A stretch of DNA of 64,000 nucleotides from Parapusillimonas sp013416435. GTDB lineage: Bacteria > Pseudomonadota > Gammaproteobacteria > Burkholderiales > Burkholderiaceae_B. The stretch spans positions 4,030,001 to 4,094,000 of the forward strand of contig NZ_CP197474.1 of the NCBI RefSeq assembly GCF_052180245.1, read 5' to 3'. The notes beneath the pieces were generated by a model. It saw only the letters and a list, made by a program, of their open reading frames with translations. It ran no database searches and was not told where the DNA came from. Shown piece by piece: positions 20,543-28,693 of the stretch. The number at the start of each line of letters is the position of its first letter. Position 1 is the stretch's first letter. Made by a program: the position numbers and the translations under genes.

Positions 20543-21511
20543 CTACTGAACAGCGATGTTTGCCCGCTTGACCAGGGATTGGATGATGGGGATTTCCTGT
20601 TTGATCTGGGCGGTCAGCGCGTCGGGGCTGCCATCGGAAGGTTCGATGCCCATGACGACCATGCGTTTGCGTACGGCCTCGTCGCTGAGCGCGGCTTTCA
20701 AGGCTTTGCCCACTGCTTGGGTTTCAGCCTGCGGCGTGCCGGGAGGCGCAACCAGGGTGAACCACGCAGTCATCTCGAAACCCGGGTAGCCCGATTCGCT
20801 GACGGTGGGCATGTTGGGCAGGCTGGACATGCGCTCTTTGCTGGTAATGGCCTGTACGTCTACCTTGCCGGCATCCACCTGCGGCATGCCGGTGGAAACC
20901 ATGTCGAAGAAGAGATCGACGTCGCCGTTGATGAGTTGCGGCAGCGCCTGGGTCGAACCTTTGAACGGCACATGCAGCAATTTCACATCGGCCAGTTGCT
21001 GGAAGTATTCCGCCGCGAGATGCGAGGACGTGCCCGCCCCGAACGAGGCGATGGAAAGCGTGCCGGGCTGGGCCTTCGCCGCCTTCACCACGTCGGCCAG
21101 CGACTTGAACTGGTCTTTCTTCGTTGACAGCAGCACCATGGGGCCGATGCCTATCATGCCGATCGGCGCGAATGCATCCGGGTCGTAGCTGAGGTTCTTG
21201 AAAAGGAAGCGGTTGGTGACCAGTGTCGAATTGGTGGCCAGCAGAATGGTATAGCCGTCGGGCGCGGCGCGCGACACGTGCGATGCGCCGATGGTCGTCG
21301 CGGCGCCGGCGCGGTTTTCGACCACGACGGACTGGCCCAGCGTCTTGGCCATGTGTTCGGCCAGCGTGCGTGCAAGGCCGTCGGTGGCGCCCCCCGCCGG
21401 GAAAGGCGTGATCATGGTGATGGCGCGTTCGGGATAAGCAGCGGCGCCGGCCACGCTGGCCATTACGCCGAGCATGGCGGCAGCCATGAGTTTGATTCCA
21501 GCTTTAAGCAT
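20543..21511 (-). CDS. Bug/TctC-family periplasmic binding protein
   Basis: This 322-residue protein starts MLKAGIKLMAAAM at 21511, chosen because AGGAGACAAC stands directly before it; an upstream in-frame ATG lacks a site. The signal peptide ends GAAA before YPERAITMITPFPAGGATDGLART (in pieces). It also has VVVENRAGAATTIG and PDGYTILLATNS. It is the first gene of the operon driven from the region that holds a long dyad and faces the IclR-type regulator. Confidence 0.9.
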   Translation of the reverse strand: MLKAGIKLMAAAMLGVMASVAGAAAYPERAITMITPFPAGGATDGLARTLAEHMAKTLGQSVVVENRAGAATTIGASHVSRAAPDGYTILLATNSTLVTNRFLFKNLSYDPDAFAPIGMIGIGPMVLLSTKKDQFKSLADVVKAAKAQPGTLSIASFGAGTSSHLAAEYFQQLADVKLLHVPFKGSTQALPQLINGDVDLFFDMVSTGMPQVDAGKVDVQAITSKERMSSLPNMPTVSESGYPGFEMTAWFTLVAPPGTPQAETQAVGKALKAALSDEAVRKRMVVMGIEPSDGSPDALTAQIKQEIPIIQSLVKRANIAVQ

Positions 21512-21550
21512 TGTTGTCTCCTGGGTAGTTGATAGTGATGACTTATTCAT

Positions 21551-21575
21551 TTGAATTCCGTACAATGGAATTCAA
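21551..21575. promoter_or_regulatory. Perfect dyad operator candidate for the IclR-type regulator
   Basis: TTGAATTCC and GGAATTCAA form perfect 9-bp arms around a 7-base spacer, between the divergent Bug operon (start 21511) and the IclR-type gene (start 21604). An AT-rich stretch with a T8 run follows. Arm length and placement fit an IclR-family operator giving autoregulation and control of the catabolic operon. Confidence 0.65.
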
Positions 21576-21603
21576 TTCCTTTTTTTTAAATTAATATAGA
21601 ACA

Positions 21604-22467
21604 GTGCCACGCCGAATGCAATCCCAGAACGCTTTCCCTTCATCGTCCGCAGCCGGCCCGGACCCTGCTGTCGATCGCCGGCGTCCCGCGCGGCGCAAGC
21701 GCAGCGATGGTCAAGGCGACCCCTCGTCGCCCGACTTCGTCGATGCGCTCGCTCGCGGCTTGAGCGTCATGCGGTGCTTCACTCCAGGCGTCAAATCCTT
21801 GGGAAACCTGGAACTGGCCGAGCGCACCGGCCTCGCCAAGTCGACGGTCAGCCGCATCGTGTATACCTTGACGACGCTCGGCTATTTGCGCTACGACCAT
21901 GAAACAGGCCGTTATTCCCCCGGGTACGGCGTGCTGGCGCTCGGTTTCGGCTGCTTGGCCAGCCTGGAAGTTCGACAAGTGGCTCGCCCCCTCATGGAAC
22001 AACTCGCTCAAGCCACCGGGGCAGCCGTGGCGCTTGGCGTTTTCGATGGGCAGTTCATGGCGTACGTGGACGCAGTGCATGGCTCCGCGGCGCTCTACCT
22101 GCGTCTGCCGGTGGGACACCGCGTAGGCATGGACAGCACCATGGGCCGCACGTACTTGGCCAGCCTGCCGGCCGATGAACGCGATGCCATGCTGGTGAAG
22201 CTCGACGTGGCCGCCGACATGCCTGCCATCATGCGCAAGGCCTGCCAGGACTTTGCCGCCAGCGGCTGCTGTTACGGCATTGGCGACTGGCAGCCAGGCA
22301 TCAATGCCGCGGCCGCTCCCTTTACGGCCATCACCGGCGAAGGGACCTTCGTATTGAGCTGCGGCGGCCCCGACACCATTCTTCCCGAACCCCGGCTCCG
22401 TTCGGAAATCACGGCGGAACTGACCGATATCGTCGCGAAGCTGTCCTTGCCCACCGCGCGCAGATAG
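21604..22467 (+). CDS. IclR-family transcriptional regulator
   Basis: This protein of up to 287 residues has an N-terminal winged helix (LARGLSVMRCFTPG, then LGNLELAERTGLAKSTVSRIVYTL in pieces) and a C-terminal effector domain (RQVARPLMEQLAQATGAAVALG). Start is GTG at 21604, or ATG at 21616; neither has a strong ribosome-binding site. It probably represses or activates the divergent Bug-GGT-ThDP enzyme-aminotransferase-Bug operon in response to the substrate. Confidence 0.9.
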   Translation: MPRRMQSQNAFPSSSAAGPDPAVDRRRPARRKRSDGQGDPSSPDFVDALARGLSVMRCFTPGVKSLGNLELAERTGLAKSTVSRIVYTLTTLGYLRYDHETGRYSPGYGVLALGFGCLASLEVRQVARPLMEQLAQATGAAVALGVFDGQFMAYVDAVHGSAALYLRLPVGHRVGMDSTMGRTYLASLPADERDAMLVKLDVAADMPAIMRKACQDFAASGCCYGIGDWQPGINAAAAPFTAITGEGTFVLSCGGPDTILPEPRLRSEITAELTDIVAKLSLPTARR

Positions 22468-22512
22468 TCATCGCGGCCTGCTATTTGCTGAGACCCGGGC
22501 CGAGGGCATTAG

Positions 22513-22590
22513 GGGGTCAGACCCCATGCGGGGTCTGACCCCTTCCCTTTTCCTCGACTTGGGGGTCAAACCCGCATGGGGTCTGACCCC
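22513..22590. repeat. GGGGTC nested palindrome, two units
   Basis: A perfect unit with centre ATGC lies at 22513-22542 and a slightly degenerate one (GGGGTCAAACCC left half) at 22562-22590, 19 bases apart, between the IclR-type gene and the mechanosensitive channel gene. Confidence 0.9.
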
Positions 22591-22628
22591 TTTCTCGACC
22601 CAGCGATCAATCAATCAGGAGGACCACG

Positions 22629-23678
22629 ATGCAAGGCTGGTGGATGGAAACCACGATACTGTCGATTCCGGTTTGGAACTGGGTCGTCGCACTGACAGTC
22701 GCGGCGGCTGTGTTCTTTCTTCTTCTATGGATAAGGCGCTTCGTACGCGGGCGGCTGAGCCGCCATGCGGGCAAGCACAATGTCTGGGTAGCCACCCTGC
22801 TGCTCCGCGCCGTCGCAAGCACCAGCGCATTCGCCCTCTTCGTGCTTTCCCTGCTGATCGGCGTGAAATTCCTCGAATTGCCTCTTGCGTGGCGCAGCGG
22901 GCTTTCGCAGCTGTGGTTCGTGGCAGTGGTGTTGCAAGTCACGTTCTGGGCCAGCAGCGCCATCACCTATGCCATGGCGCGCTACATGGAAAAGCGGCCG
23001 GATCTCAACCGGGTGACGATGACCATCGTCACCATGGCGGCCCGTGCGATTCTGTGGGTGGTGGCGGTATTGGCCATACTGGACAACATGGGGGTCAACA
23101 TCACGGCCTTCGTTGCCAGCCTGGGCATAGGCGGCGTCGCGGTGGCCCTGGCCGCCCAGGTGGTCCTGAGCGATCTGTTCGCCTCGATATCCATCGGCCT
23201 GGACAAGCCTTTCGAGCCTGGGGACTTCATCGTGGTCGGCGGTATTGCGGGCAGCATCGAGAACGTAGGGTTGAAAACGACCCGCATCCGCAGCCTGGGC
23301 GGCGAGCAGATCGTCTGCTCCAATACCGAATTGCTGAAGCAGACCATCCAGAACTACAAGAGAATGGATCTGCGCCGCATCGCCTTCCGCTTCACCGTCG
23401 CTTATGGCGCCACTGCCGCGCAGGCCGAATCGATCGCAGCCTCCGTCAAGGAGATCATCACCGGTATTGAAGGCACGCGTTTCGACCGCGCGCACCTGCT
23501 CCAGTTCTCCGAGCGCGGGCTCGAATTCGAAGTGGTCTATTACGTCCTGTCAGCCGACTACAACCGCTACATGAATATCCAGCAAGACATCAATCTCGAA
23601 ATCATGCGCAGGCTGGAGGACCACGGACTGCAATTCGGACGGGGAGAAATGAGGGTGCTGTACGAAAATCAAATCTAA
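22629..23678 (+). CDS. MscS-family mechanosensitive ion channel
   Basis: This 349-residue inner-membrane channel protein has four or five hydrophobic helices in the first 170 residues. The pore-lining helix with small residues (VASLGIGGVAVALAAQVV) leads into the conserved beta domain (DLFASISIGLDKPFEPGDFI, then VENVGLKTTRIRS-like SIENVGLKTTRIRSLGGEQI). The soluble C-terminal domain ends without an extra module. AGGAGGACCACG precedes the ATG at 22629. Such proteins gate under osmotic down-shock. Confidence 0.93.
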   Translation: MQGWWMETTILSIPVWNWVVALTVAAAVFFLLLWIRRFVRGRLSRHAGKHNVWVATLLLRAVASTSAFALFVLSLLIGVKFLELPLAWRSGLSQLWFVAVVLQVTFWASSAITYAMARYMEKRPDLNRVTMTIVTMAARAILWVVAVLAILDNMGVNITAFVASLGIGGVAVALAAQVVLSDLFASISIGLDKPFEPGDFIVVGGIAGSIENVGLKTTRIRSLGGEQIVCSNTELLKQTIQNYKRMDLRRIAFRFTVAYGATAAQAESIAASVKEIITGIEGTRFDRAHLLQFSERGLEFEVVYYVLSADYNRYMNIQQDINLEIMRRLEDHGLQFGRGEMRVLYENQI

Positions 23679-23680
23679 AA

Positions 23681-23699
23681 TATAATTATTCTCATTATG
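23681..23699 (-). promoter_or_regulatory. Fur-box-like site upstream of a small membrane protein gene
   Basis: Read on the minus strand the site is CATAATGAGAATAATTATA, matching 15 of 19 positions of the Fur consensus GATAATGATAATCATTATC, including both ATAAT/ATTAT arms. It starts two bases after the MscS stop and lies about 50 bases before the ATG at 23751, a normal place for an iron-repressed promoter. Confidence 0.6.
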
Positions 23700-23750
23700 A
23701 TTTGATCAACTCACTCGATCGAGCCTGTGCAACAGGCTCCGGAGGCGTAC

Positions 23751-24083
23751 ATGCTAGGGTTTCTGGCCTTTCTGCTGACGTCGGCAGGCGCGTTCTGCTT
23801 CTATCTGGGTTCCCGCATACGGTCGCGGTCCCGCCACGGCCCGGACGGCGGCACCGCCTCGCTTGCCGCAGGGGTACTGTTGGCGCTGGGGTTGGGATGC
23901 TGGACGCTGGCCATACAGCCATTGATGGGCCTGCTGGCGTTCGCGGCGCTTTTGGCGGCCTACTGGTCGCCGTTGCCGTTCATGGAAATCATTCGGCGGC
24001 GCCGGCTGCAGGCTGGGCGCGACCGATGCCACGCCCCGACCGCCGCCGTCGTTACTTCTGGCTCTCAGAGCCTCCGCCCTTGA
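23751..24083 (+). CDS. Small three-helix membrane protein of unknown function, putatively Fur-regulated
   Basis: This 110-residue protein starts at 23751 after GGAGGCGTAC. Hydrophobic segments lie at about residues 1-20 (LGFLAFLLTSAGAFCFYLG), 38-55 (LAAGVLLALGLGCWTLAI) and 57-75 (LMGLLAFAALLAAYWSPL), with a basic loop RIRSRSRHG after the first and a basic tail. Size and three-helix layout recall the small DUF3325-type proteins found with siderophore receptors in betaproteobacteria, but I see no decisive motif. Its 3' end overlaps the convergent kinase gene by 32 bases. Confidence 0.7.
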   Translation: MLGFLAFLLTSAGAFCFYLGSRIRSRSRHGPDGGTASLAAGVLLALGLGCWTLAIQPLMGLLAFAALLAAYWSPLPFMEIIRRRRLQAGRDRCHAPTAAVVTSGSQSLRP

Positions 24084-25662
24084 GCGCCTCGATTACCTGG
24101 ACCAGTGCTTCTTTCGAGTATGGCTTGTGCAGCAGATCGAAGCTTCCCGCATCCGCCCGCGACAAGGAGGGGTTGTAGCCGGAAGCCAGCATGACCTTGA
24201 CCAGGGGCCAGCGTGCACGGATGGTTCTGGCCAATTCCAGGCCGCTCATTTCCGGCATGACGATATCCGTCAGGACCAGGTCAAACGCCCCGCCCTCTTT
24301 TTCGAGTGTGTCCAGCGCAGCATGGCCATTGGGGGCCAGGGTGCTGCGCTGGCCCAGGTCGTTCAACAAGCTGGTCACGATTTCTCCGACGTCTTTGTTG
24401 TCTTCGACCAGAAGAATACGGTAGGCGGGCGGCTTCAACCATGACAGGTCGTCGCTGCCGGGCGAGATCAGGTCTTCATAACCGGCTGGCTCCGTCAGGG
24501 GCAGGTAGAGGGTGAAGCTGGTGCCGGCGCCTTCGTCGCTGGACACGTCGACCCGGCCGCCCGATTGGGTGACGAATCCGATGACCTGGCTCAAGCCCAG
24601 GCCGGTGCCCCGACCAGGCGGCTTGGTGGTGTAGAAAGGCTCGAAGATGCGATCGCGAATGTCCGCCGGCATGCCCGTCCCCGTGTCCGTGATGTGTATG
24701 GCGACGTGTTCGCCCGCCGTGACGGGGTTCTGCGGCGTCGCCGGAATGGACTTCACGGTGCTGACATCGATTGTCAAGCGGCCCCCGGCCGGCATTGCAT
24801 CGCGCGCATTGATGACGATATTGAGCAACGCGGTTTCCAGCTGGTTGGCGTCCGCGCACACATAGCACGGCCGTGTCGGAAGCGAATAGGACAACTCGAC
24901 CGACGAACCGGTGGTGGCGCGAAAGAGCTCTTTCATGCTTTCTATGCAGCGCCCTACTTCGAATGTGACGGGATGCAGGGGCTGCTGGCGCGCATAGGCA
25001 AGCAGCTGCTTGGTGAGATGCGCGGCCCGGTCGGCGGTTTTTGCAATGGCATCTACATAGCGCATGCGCTTTTCTGCCGACAGCTTGGGATTACGCAGCA
25101 TCTCCGCCGAACCGCGAATGACAGTGAGCAAATTATTGAAATCGTGGGCCACCCCGCCGGTCAGGCGCCCGATGGCTTCCATTTTCTGGGCCTGGTGCAG
25201 TGACTCCTTGGCGATCTGCAGATCTTCGGCCGCTTGCTTCTTGCCGGTGATGTCGCGGGTCACCTTGGCATAGCCGATGAGCGCGCCGTTGCCGTTACGG
25301 ATCGCGTCGATGACGACGCTGGTCCAGAAACGCGTTCCGTCCTTGCGCACCCGCCATCCCTCGGCCTCGAAGCGGCCTTCCTCGGCCGCGATCGCGAGCG
25401 CGCGGGCGGGAAGGTTGTTGGCGCGGTCTTCATCGGTATAGAAGCAGGAAAAGTGCTGGCCGATGATTTCAGTGGAAGAATAGCCTTTGAATCGCTGGGC
25501 GCCGGAATTCCATGTGCGGACATAGCCTTCCGGATCGAGCAGGTAGATTGCATAATCCAAAACGGACTCGACCAAGAGTCGGTACCGATATACTTCGTCC
25601 AGCTGCGTCAAACTTTTGAGATTGATGTCTATGACGGATGAAGCCGGCGCGGGCGAGCTCAT
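24052..25662 (-). CDS. PAS hybrid sensor histidine kinase with receiver domain
   Basis: This 536-residue soluble hybrid kinase has a PAS domain (about 27-140), a HisKA helix with the phospho-accepting His173 in GGVAHDFNNLL, an HATPase domain with NIVINARDAMP (N box), DTGTGMP (G1) and GRGTGLGLS (G2), and a C-terminal receiver (about 413-530) with the acceptor aspartate in DLVLTDIVMPEMSG and the late lysine in LLHKPYS. There are no membrane segments, so it senses a cytoplasmic signal. No separate output regulator is adjacent. AAGGAAACCTC precedes the ATG. Confidence 0.94.
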   Translation of the reverse strand: MSSPAPASSVIDINLKSLTQLDEVYRYRLLVESVLDYAIYLLDPEGYVRTWNSGAQRFKGYSSTEIIGQHFSCFYTDEDRANNLPARALAIAAEEGRFEAEGWRVRKDGTRFWTSVVIDAIRNGNGALIGYAKVTRDITGKKQAAEDLQIAKESLHQAQKMEAIGRLTGGVAHDFNNLLTVIRGSAEMLRNPKLSAEKRMRYVDAIAKTADRAAHLTKQLLAYARQQPLHPVTFEVGRCIESMKELFRATTGSSVELSYSLPTRPCYVCADANQLETALLNIVINARDAMPAGGRLTIDVSTVKSIPATPQNPVTAGEHVAIHITDTGTGMPADIRDRIFEPFYTTKPPGRGTGLGLSQVIGFVTQSGGRVDVSSDEGAGTSFTLYLPLTEPAGYEDLISPGSDDLSWLKPPAYRILLVEDNKDVGEIVTSLLNDLGQRSTLAPNGHAALDTLEKEGGAFDLVLTDIVMPEMSGLELARTIRARWPLVKVMLASGYNPSLSRADAGSFDLLHKPYSKEALVQVIEALKGGGSESQK

Positions 25663-25771
25663 GAGGTTTCCTTGGTCAGCCAGTAACGGAATAAGACATT
25701 TTGCCTCATTCCCTGCCGTTTATTTTAATTATTTTTGCAATCCGGTTTTCAGTCTACTTCCTCAACATGGC

Positions 25772-26083
25772 CTAGCCCTGCCCTCCATTGCGCTCGGGAT
25801 CTGGCGGCGTATGCGCCAGCCCCGCCCGTTCCTGGGGCACGATCTTGTCCGGCTGGATGTCATCGGCGTCCAGCGCCGTACCGCTGTCTTCAACGTCGGG
25901 GCGCTCTCCCGTGCTTTGGCGATCGGTCCCTGCATCGGACCGGCGGCTTTCAGGCATATCGCTGGGCGAATCGGAGGAGTCGCTCGGGCCGAAATCAGGC
26001 TCGGTGCGTCCGGGCTGTATGAATGCCTCATCCGTCGCGGCATCGTCGGCCGGGATGCCTATGTCTTCTTTTCTGGTTGCCAT
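25772..26083 (-). CDS. Small acidic, probably disordered protein
   Basis: This 103-residue protein is rich in Asp, Glu, Ser, Pro and Gly (for example FGPSDSSDSPSDMPESRR) with almost no hydrophobic core, so it is probably intrinsically disordered. A clear AAGGAG lies 7 bases before the ATG, which is the main support for it being real. It is the gene immediately downstream of nothing obvious on its strand; the kinase gene starts about 110 bases beyond its end in the same direction of reading. Function unknown. Confidence 0.6.
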   Translation of the reverse strand: MATRKEDIGIPADDAATDEAFIQPGRTEPDFGPSDSSDSPSDMPESRRSDAGTDRQSTGERPDVEDSGTALDADDIQPDKIVPQERAGLAHTPPDPERNGGQG

Positions 26084-26210
26084 GGTGAGCTCCTTGTCGT
26101 TAACAGACTGTTCCAGAGCAAGCGCCGTGCCGATATTCGTGGGGGCCGCAAGGCGGGCAGCGAAATTGCTATAGCGGTTTGTCTATATGGCAAAACGAAA
26201 GGAGAATGCC

Positions 26211-26294
26211 ATGAAGTTGCTGCTGTGGATCATTGCTATTATTTTCATTGTCGGTCTGCTTACTCTGACCGGTGTGTTCAAGCTTATTTTCTGA
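26211..26294 (+). CDS. 27-residue membrane miniprotein
   Basis: The ATG at 26211 is preceded by AAAGGAGAATGCC, an excellent ribosome-binding site. The 27 codons encode one continuous transmembrane helix (KLLLWIIAIIFIVGLLTL) with a short lysine-containing end before TGA at 26292. It lies 27 bases upstream of the exporter gene in the same orientation and may be co-transcribed. Function unknown; single-helix proteins of this size often bind a larger membrane complex. Confidence 0.65.
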   Translation: MKLLLWIIAIIFIVGLLTLTGVFKLIF

Positions 26295-26321
26295 CCTTAT
26301 CTTTTGAAATCAACTCCCAAG

Positions 26322-27563
26322 ATGCAAACGCCCGCGAGCGGGCGGACCCAGTCTCGGCCCGCCGCGCCGCCGCTCATGAGCGAACTCAAAGTAACATTGA
26401 TCGGCGCGCTGCTTATCGCCATCGGCCCCATCTCGATGGCGCTCTACACCCCCGCCCTGCCCGAGCTCGTACGCTACTTTCATACCACCGACGCGCTGGT
26501 CAAGATGACCGTAACGCTGTATTTCGCCGGCTTCGCCGCGGCGCAGCTGGTGTGCGGCCCGCTGTCGGACGGCGTGGGCCGCAGGCCAGTGATCGTGGGC
26601 TTCATGCTGGTGTATGTCCTCGCATGCATACTCATCCTGTTTGCCCCCACCATCGAGACCATGCTTGCCGCACGGGTATTGCAGGGCGTGGGAGCCGCCA
26701 TGGGCATCGCCATTTCGCGCGCCATCGTCCGGGATGTCTTCGCGGATGCGCGGTCATTCCGTATCATGAACCTAATGGGCCTGTTCATCGCCATCGCGCC
26801 GGCAATAGCGCCGGCCATCGGCGGGCTCACACTGGAAGTCGCTCACTGGCGCGCGCTGTTCGCCATGATGGCGCTGGCGGGGCTGGGCGCGATCTTCGTC
26901 GCTGTGTTTTCCCTGAAGGAAACGGTGCAACGCGACCTGTCGCGCATCCGGCCCGGCGCACTTTGGGCGTCTTATAAACAGCTGCTGCAAACGCCTTATT
27001 TCATGCTTGCCAGCCTGGTCATCGCCAATGCCATTGGCGCGGTATTCGCCCTGGCCACCATGCTGCCATTCGTGCTGATGGACCAGGTCGGGCTGTCGCC
27101 CACCGGTTTCGGTTTCAGCCAGATTCTGCAGGCGGGCATGTATGTCGCGGGCGCCATGGCGGTCCAGACGATTTTGCCACGCTATGGAGCAGACCGGCTG
27201 GTTCCGGTGGGGCTTGCGCTCGTGCTCGTTGCATGCGTGAGCTTGATGATCCTGCTGCCGGTGTGGGGCACGAATTTCTTAAGCATCATGGTGCCTATTG
27301 CCGTGTATTCATTCGGCATCGCCTTCATCATGCCGGCCATGTTGACCAACTCGCTGATGCCCTTCCCCCGCATCGCCGGCGCTGCCTCCGCCTTGACCGC
27401 CTTCCTGCAGATGGCGGTGGGTCTGCTGGGCAGCGCAGTGGCGTCCTTATTCCAGGACCCCTCGCTGGCGCTGCTTGTCGTATTGCCCACCATGGGCTTT
27501 GCCGCGGCGGTATGCTGGCACTTCTGGCGCAAGCAGCCCGTGCCAACATTCCATGCGGCTTGA
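26322..27563 (+). CDS. Bcr/CflA-type MFS drug-resistance transporter
   Basis: This major facilitator exporter of about 413 residues has twelve hydrophobic helices. The opening helix ending with MALYTPALPELVRYFHTTDALVKMTV (in pieces) and the loop GPLSDGVGRRPVIVGF are typical of the Bcr/CflA group, proton antiporters for antibiotics such as bicyclomycin. Start is uncertain: ATG 26322 is listed, TTG 26304 or ATG 26376 (MSELKV) are alternatives and none has a good ribosome-binding site, consistent with coupling to the miniprotein upstream. Confidence 0.9.
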   Translation: MQTPASGRTQSRPAAPPLMSELKVTLIGALLIAIGPISMALYTPALPELVRYFHTTDALVKMTVTLYFAGFAAAQLVCGPLSDGVGRRPVIVGFMLVYVLACILILFAPTIETMLAARVLQGVGAAMGIAISRAIVRDVFADARSFRIMNLMGLFIAIAPAIAPAIGGLTLEVAHWRALFAMMALAGLGAIFVAVFSLKETVQRDLSRIRPGALWASYKQLLQTPYFMLASLVIANAIGAVFALATMLPFVLMDQVGLSPTGFGFSQILQAGMYVAGAMAVQTILPRYGADRLVPVGLALVLVACVSLMILLPVWGTNFLSIMVPIAVYSFGIAFIMPAMLTNSLMPFPRIAGAASALTAFLQMAVGLLGSAVASLFQDPSLALLVVLPTMGFAAAVCWHFWRKQPVPTFHAA

Positions 27564-27579
27564 CCTCATGAGGATGCGT

Positions 27580-27879
27580 TCACGAAGATGAACCCGGCTT
27601 GCCCGGGTTCAGCTCAGAGAAGTCGCCAGTGCCCAATATGATGGTGCCATTGACGGGCGTGTTCACCGTCTGGGCAGCCACGCCCATGATCTCCGCTTTT
27701 CCTTTCCTGAAGGCCTCCAGCAAGTCGTCTTCCGAAGTGCTTGGAGCCCCGAAATGCTCCATCAGCACGTCTGACGAAATTTCAAAATCCTGGCTCGCCC
27801 GCCCCTCCACCAGGGCGGTGAAACGAACGGCCCCATCGACGACCACTGGCGGCTTTTGCTTGTCAAATTCGGTACCCAT
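27580..27879 (-). CDS. DUF1488-like small protein
   Basis: This 99-residue protein, read from ATG 27879 with GGAG upstream, has VRFTALVEGRASQDFEISSD followed by LMEHFGA and LLEAFRKGKAEIMGVAAQ. This matches the look of the DUF1488 family (a short beta-rich start, then an HFGA helix and an AF-K-E-I segment). A longer frame from 28035 has a compositionally odd N-terminus and is rejected. Function unknown. Convergent with the exporter gene. Confidence 0.7.
   Translation of the reverse strand: MGTEFDKQKPPVVVDGAVRFTALVEGRASQDFEISSDVLMEHFGAPSTSEDDLLEAFRKGKAEIMGVAAQTVNTPVNGTIILGTGDFSELNPGKPGSSS
27589..27611. terminator. Hairpin between convergent genes
   Basis: TGAACCCGG and CCGGGTTCA form perfect 9-bp arms around a 5-base loop (CTTGC), straddling the last codons of the DUF1488-like gene, 26 bases after the exporter stop. 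There is no T-run on either side, so it is a strong hairpin that may act as a bidirectional transcript end rather than a canonical intrinsic terminator. Confidence 0.5.
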
Positions 27880-28049
27880 GCGCGCTCCATGAAAAGATTG
27901 AAAACGGTTGGCTGCCGAGGAAGGCGTCCCCCGGCCTGCCCACGTCCCAGCACGTGGTGTACCCGAGTTCCGAGACCCGCCCGCGCAACGGGAACGCAAA
28001 TTGCTGCCGGAATCGCGATTTTGTGCCTTTCGCACCAGGAGAATGAATC

Positions 28050-28673
28050 GTGAAAATAAAGAACACTTTGAAACCGCGACATGCGCTTGCCGCCGTTGCC
28101 GTCGGCGTCTCCGCCTTCGCCATCAGTGCCTGCACCACCACCGTACCGCGTGAATCGCAAACCGGCGTGGAAAAGCGGGACAGCATCAATGAGCGTGCCG
28201 ATGCCGCACTGAAGCGGCTATACGACGTGGCGCCCAATTCCCGCGAGTTGGTGTCGCAGGCCAAAGGGGTCCTCATTTTCCCCCGGGTGATCGGCGGTGG
28301 ACTCGTTGTGGGCGCCGAGCACGGCGACGGCGTACTGCGCGTGAACGGGCAGAACAAGGGCTATTACAGTACGTCGAGCGGGTCCATCGGCCTGCAGGCG
28401 GGCGCGCAGTCCAAGGCGATCGTGATGGTGTTCCGGACACAGGAAGCGCTCGACAAGTTTCTTGCCAGCAGCGGATGGACCGCGGGGGTCGATGCCACGG
28501 TCGCGGTCGCCAATATCGGGGCCAACGGCGCGCTGGATCTGAACACGATACGCGAGCCGATCGTAGGCTTCGTGATGACCAACGTCGGGCTAATGGCGGG
28601 AGTTTCACTGGAAGGCACCAAGATCAATCGGATCGACGACCGAGGCGCTGCCGCGGCCAAGGCGGCGCAGTGA
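28050..28673 (+). CDS. SYLF-domain (YSC84-like) lipoprotein
   Basis: This 207-residue protein starts at GTG 28050 after AGGAGAATGAATC. The signal sequence ends in the lipobox ISAC, so it should be a lipoprotein. The rest is a SYLF/YSC84 domain: SQAKGVLIFPRVIGGGLVVGAE, YYSTSSGSIGLQAGAQSKA (both in pieces) and a closing MTNVGLMAGVSLEGTKI. SYLF domains bind phosphoinositides in eukaryotes; bacterial versions are stress-associated envelope proteins of unclear role. Confidence 0.92.
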   Translation: MKIKNTLKPRHALAAVAVGVSAFAISACTTTVPRESQTGVEKRDSINERADAALKRLYDVAPNSRELVSQAKGVLIFPRVIGGGLVVGAEHGDGVLRVNGQNKGYYSTSSGSIGLQAGAQSKAIVMVFRTQEALDKFLASSGWTAGVDATVAVANIGANGALDLNTIREPIVGFVMTNVGLMAGVSLEGTKINRIDDRGAAAAKAAQ

Positions 28674-28693
28674 TGGTGTTTTTGAGAGGTCGA

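Noticed and set aside
27880..28035. 52-residue N-terminal extension of the DUF1488-like protein
   Set aside because: Composition is Arg/Ser/Gly-rich noise; the ATG at 27879 has a ribosome-binding site and the family-like sequence begins after it.
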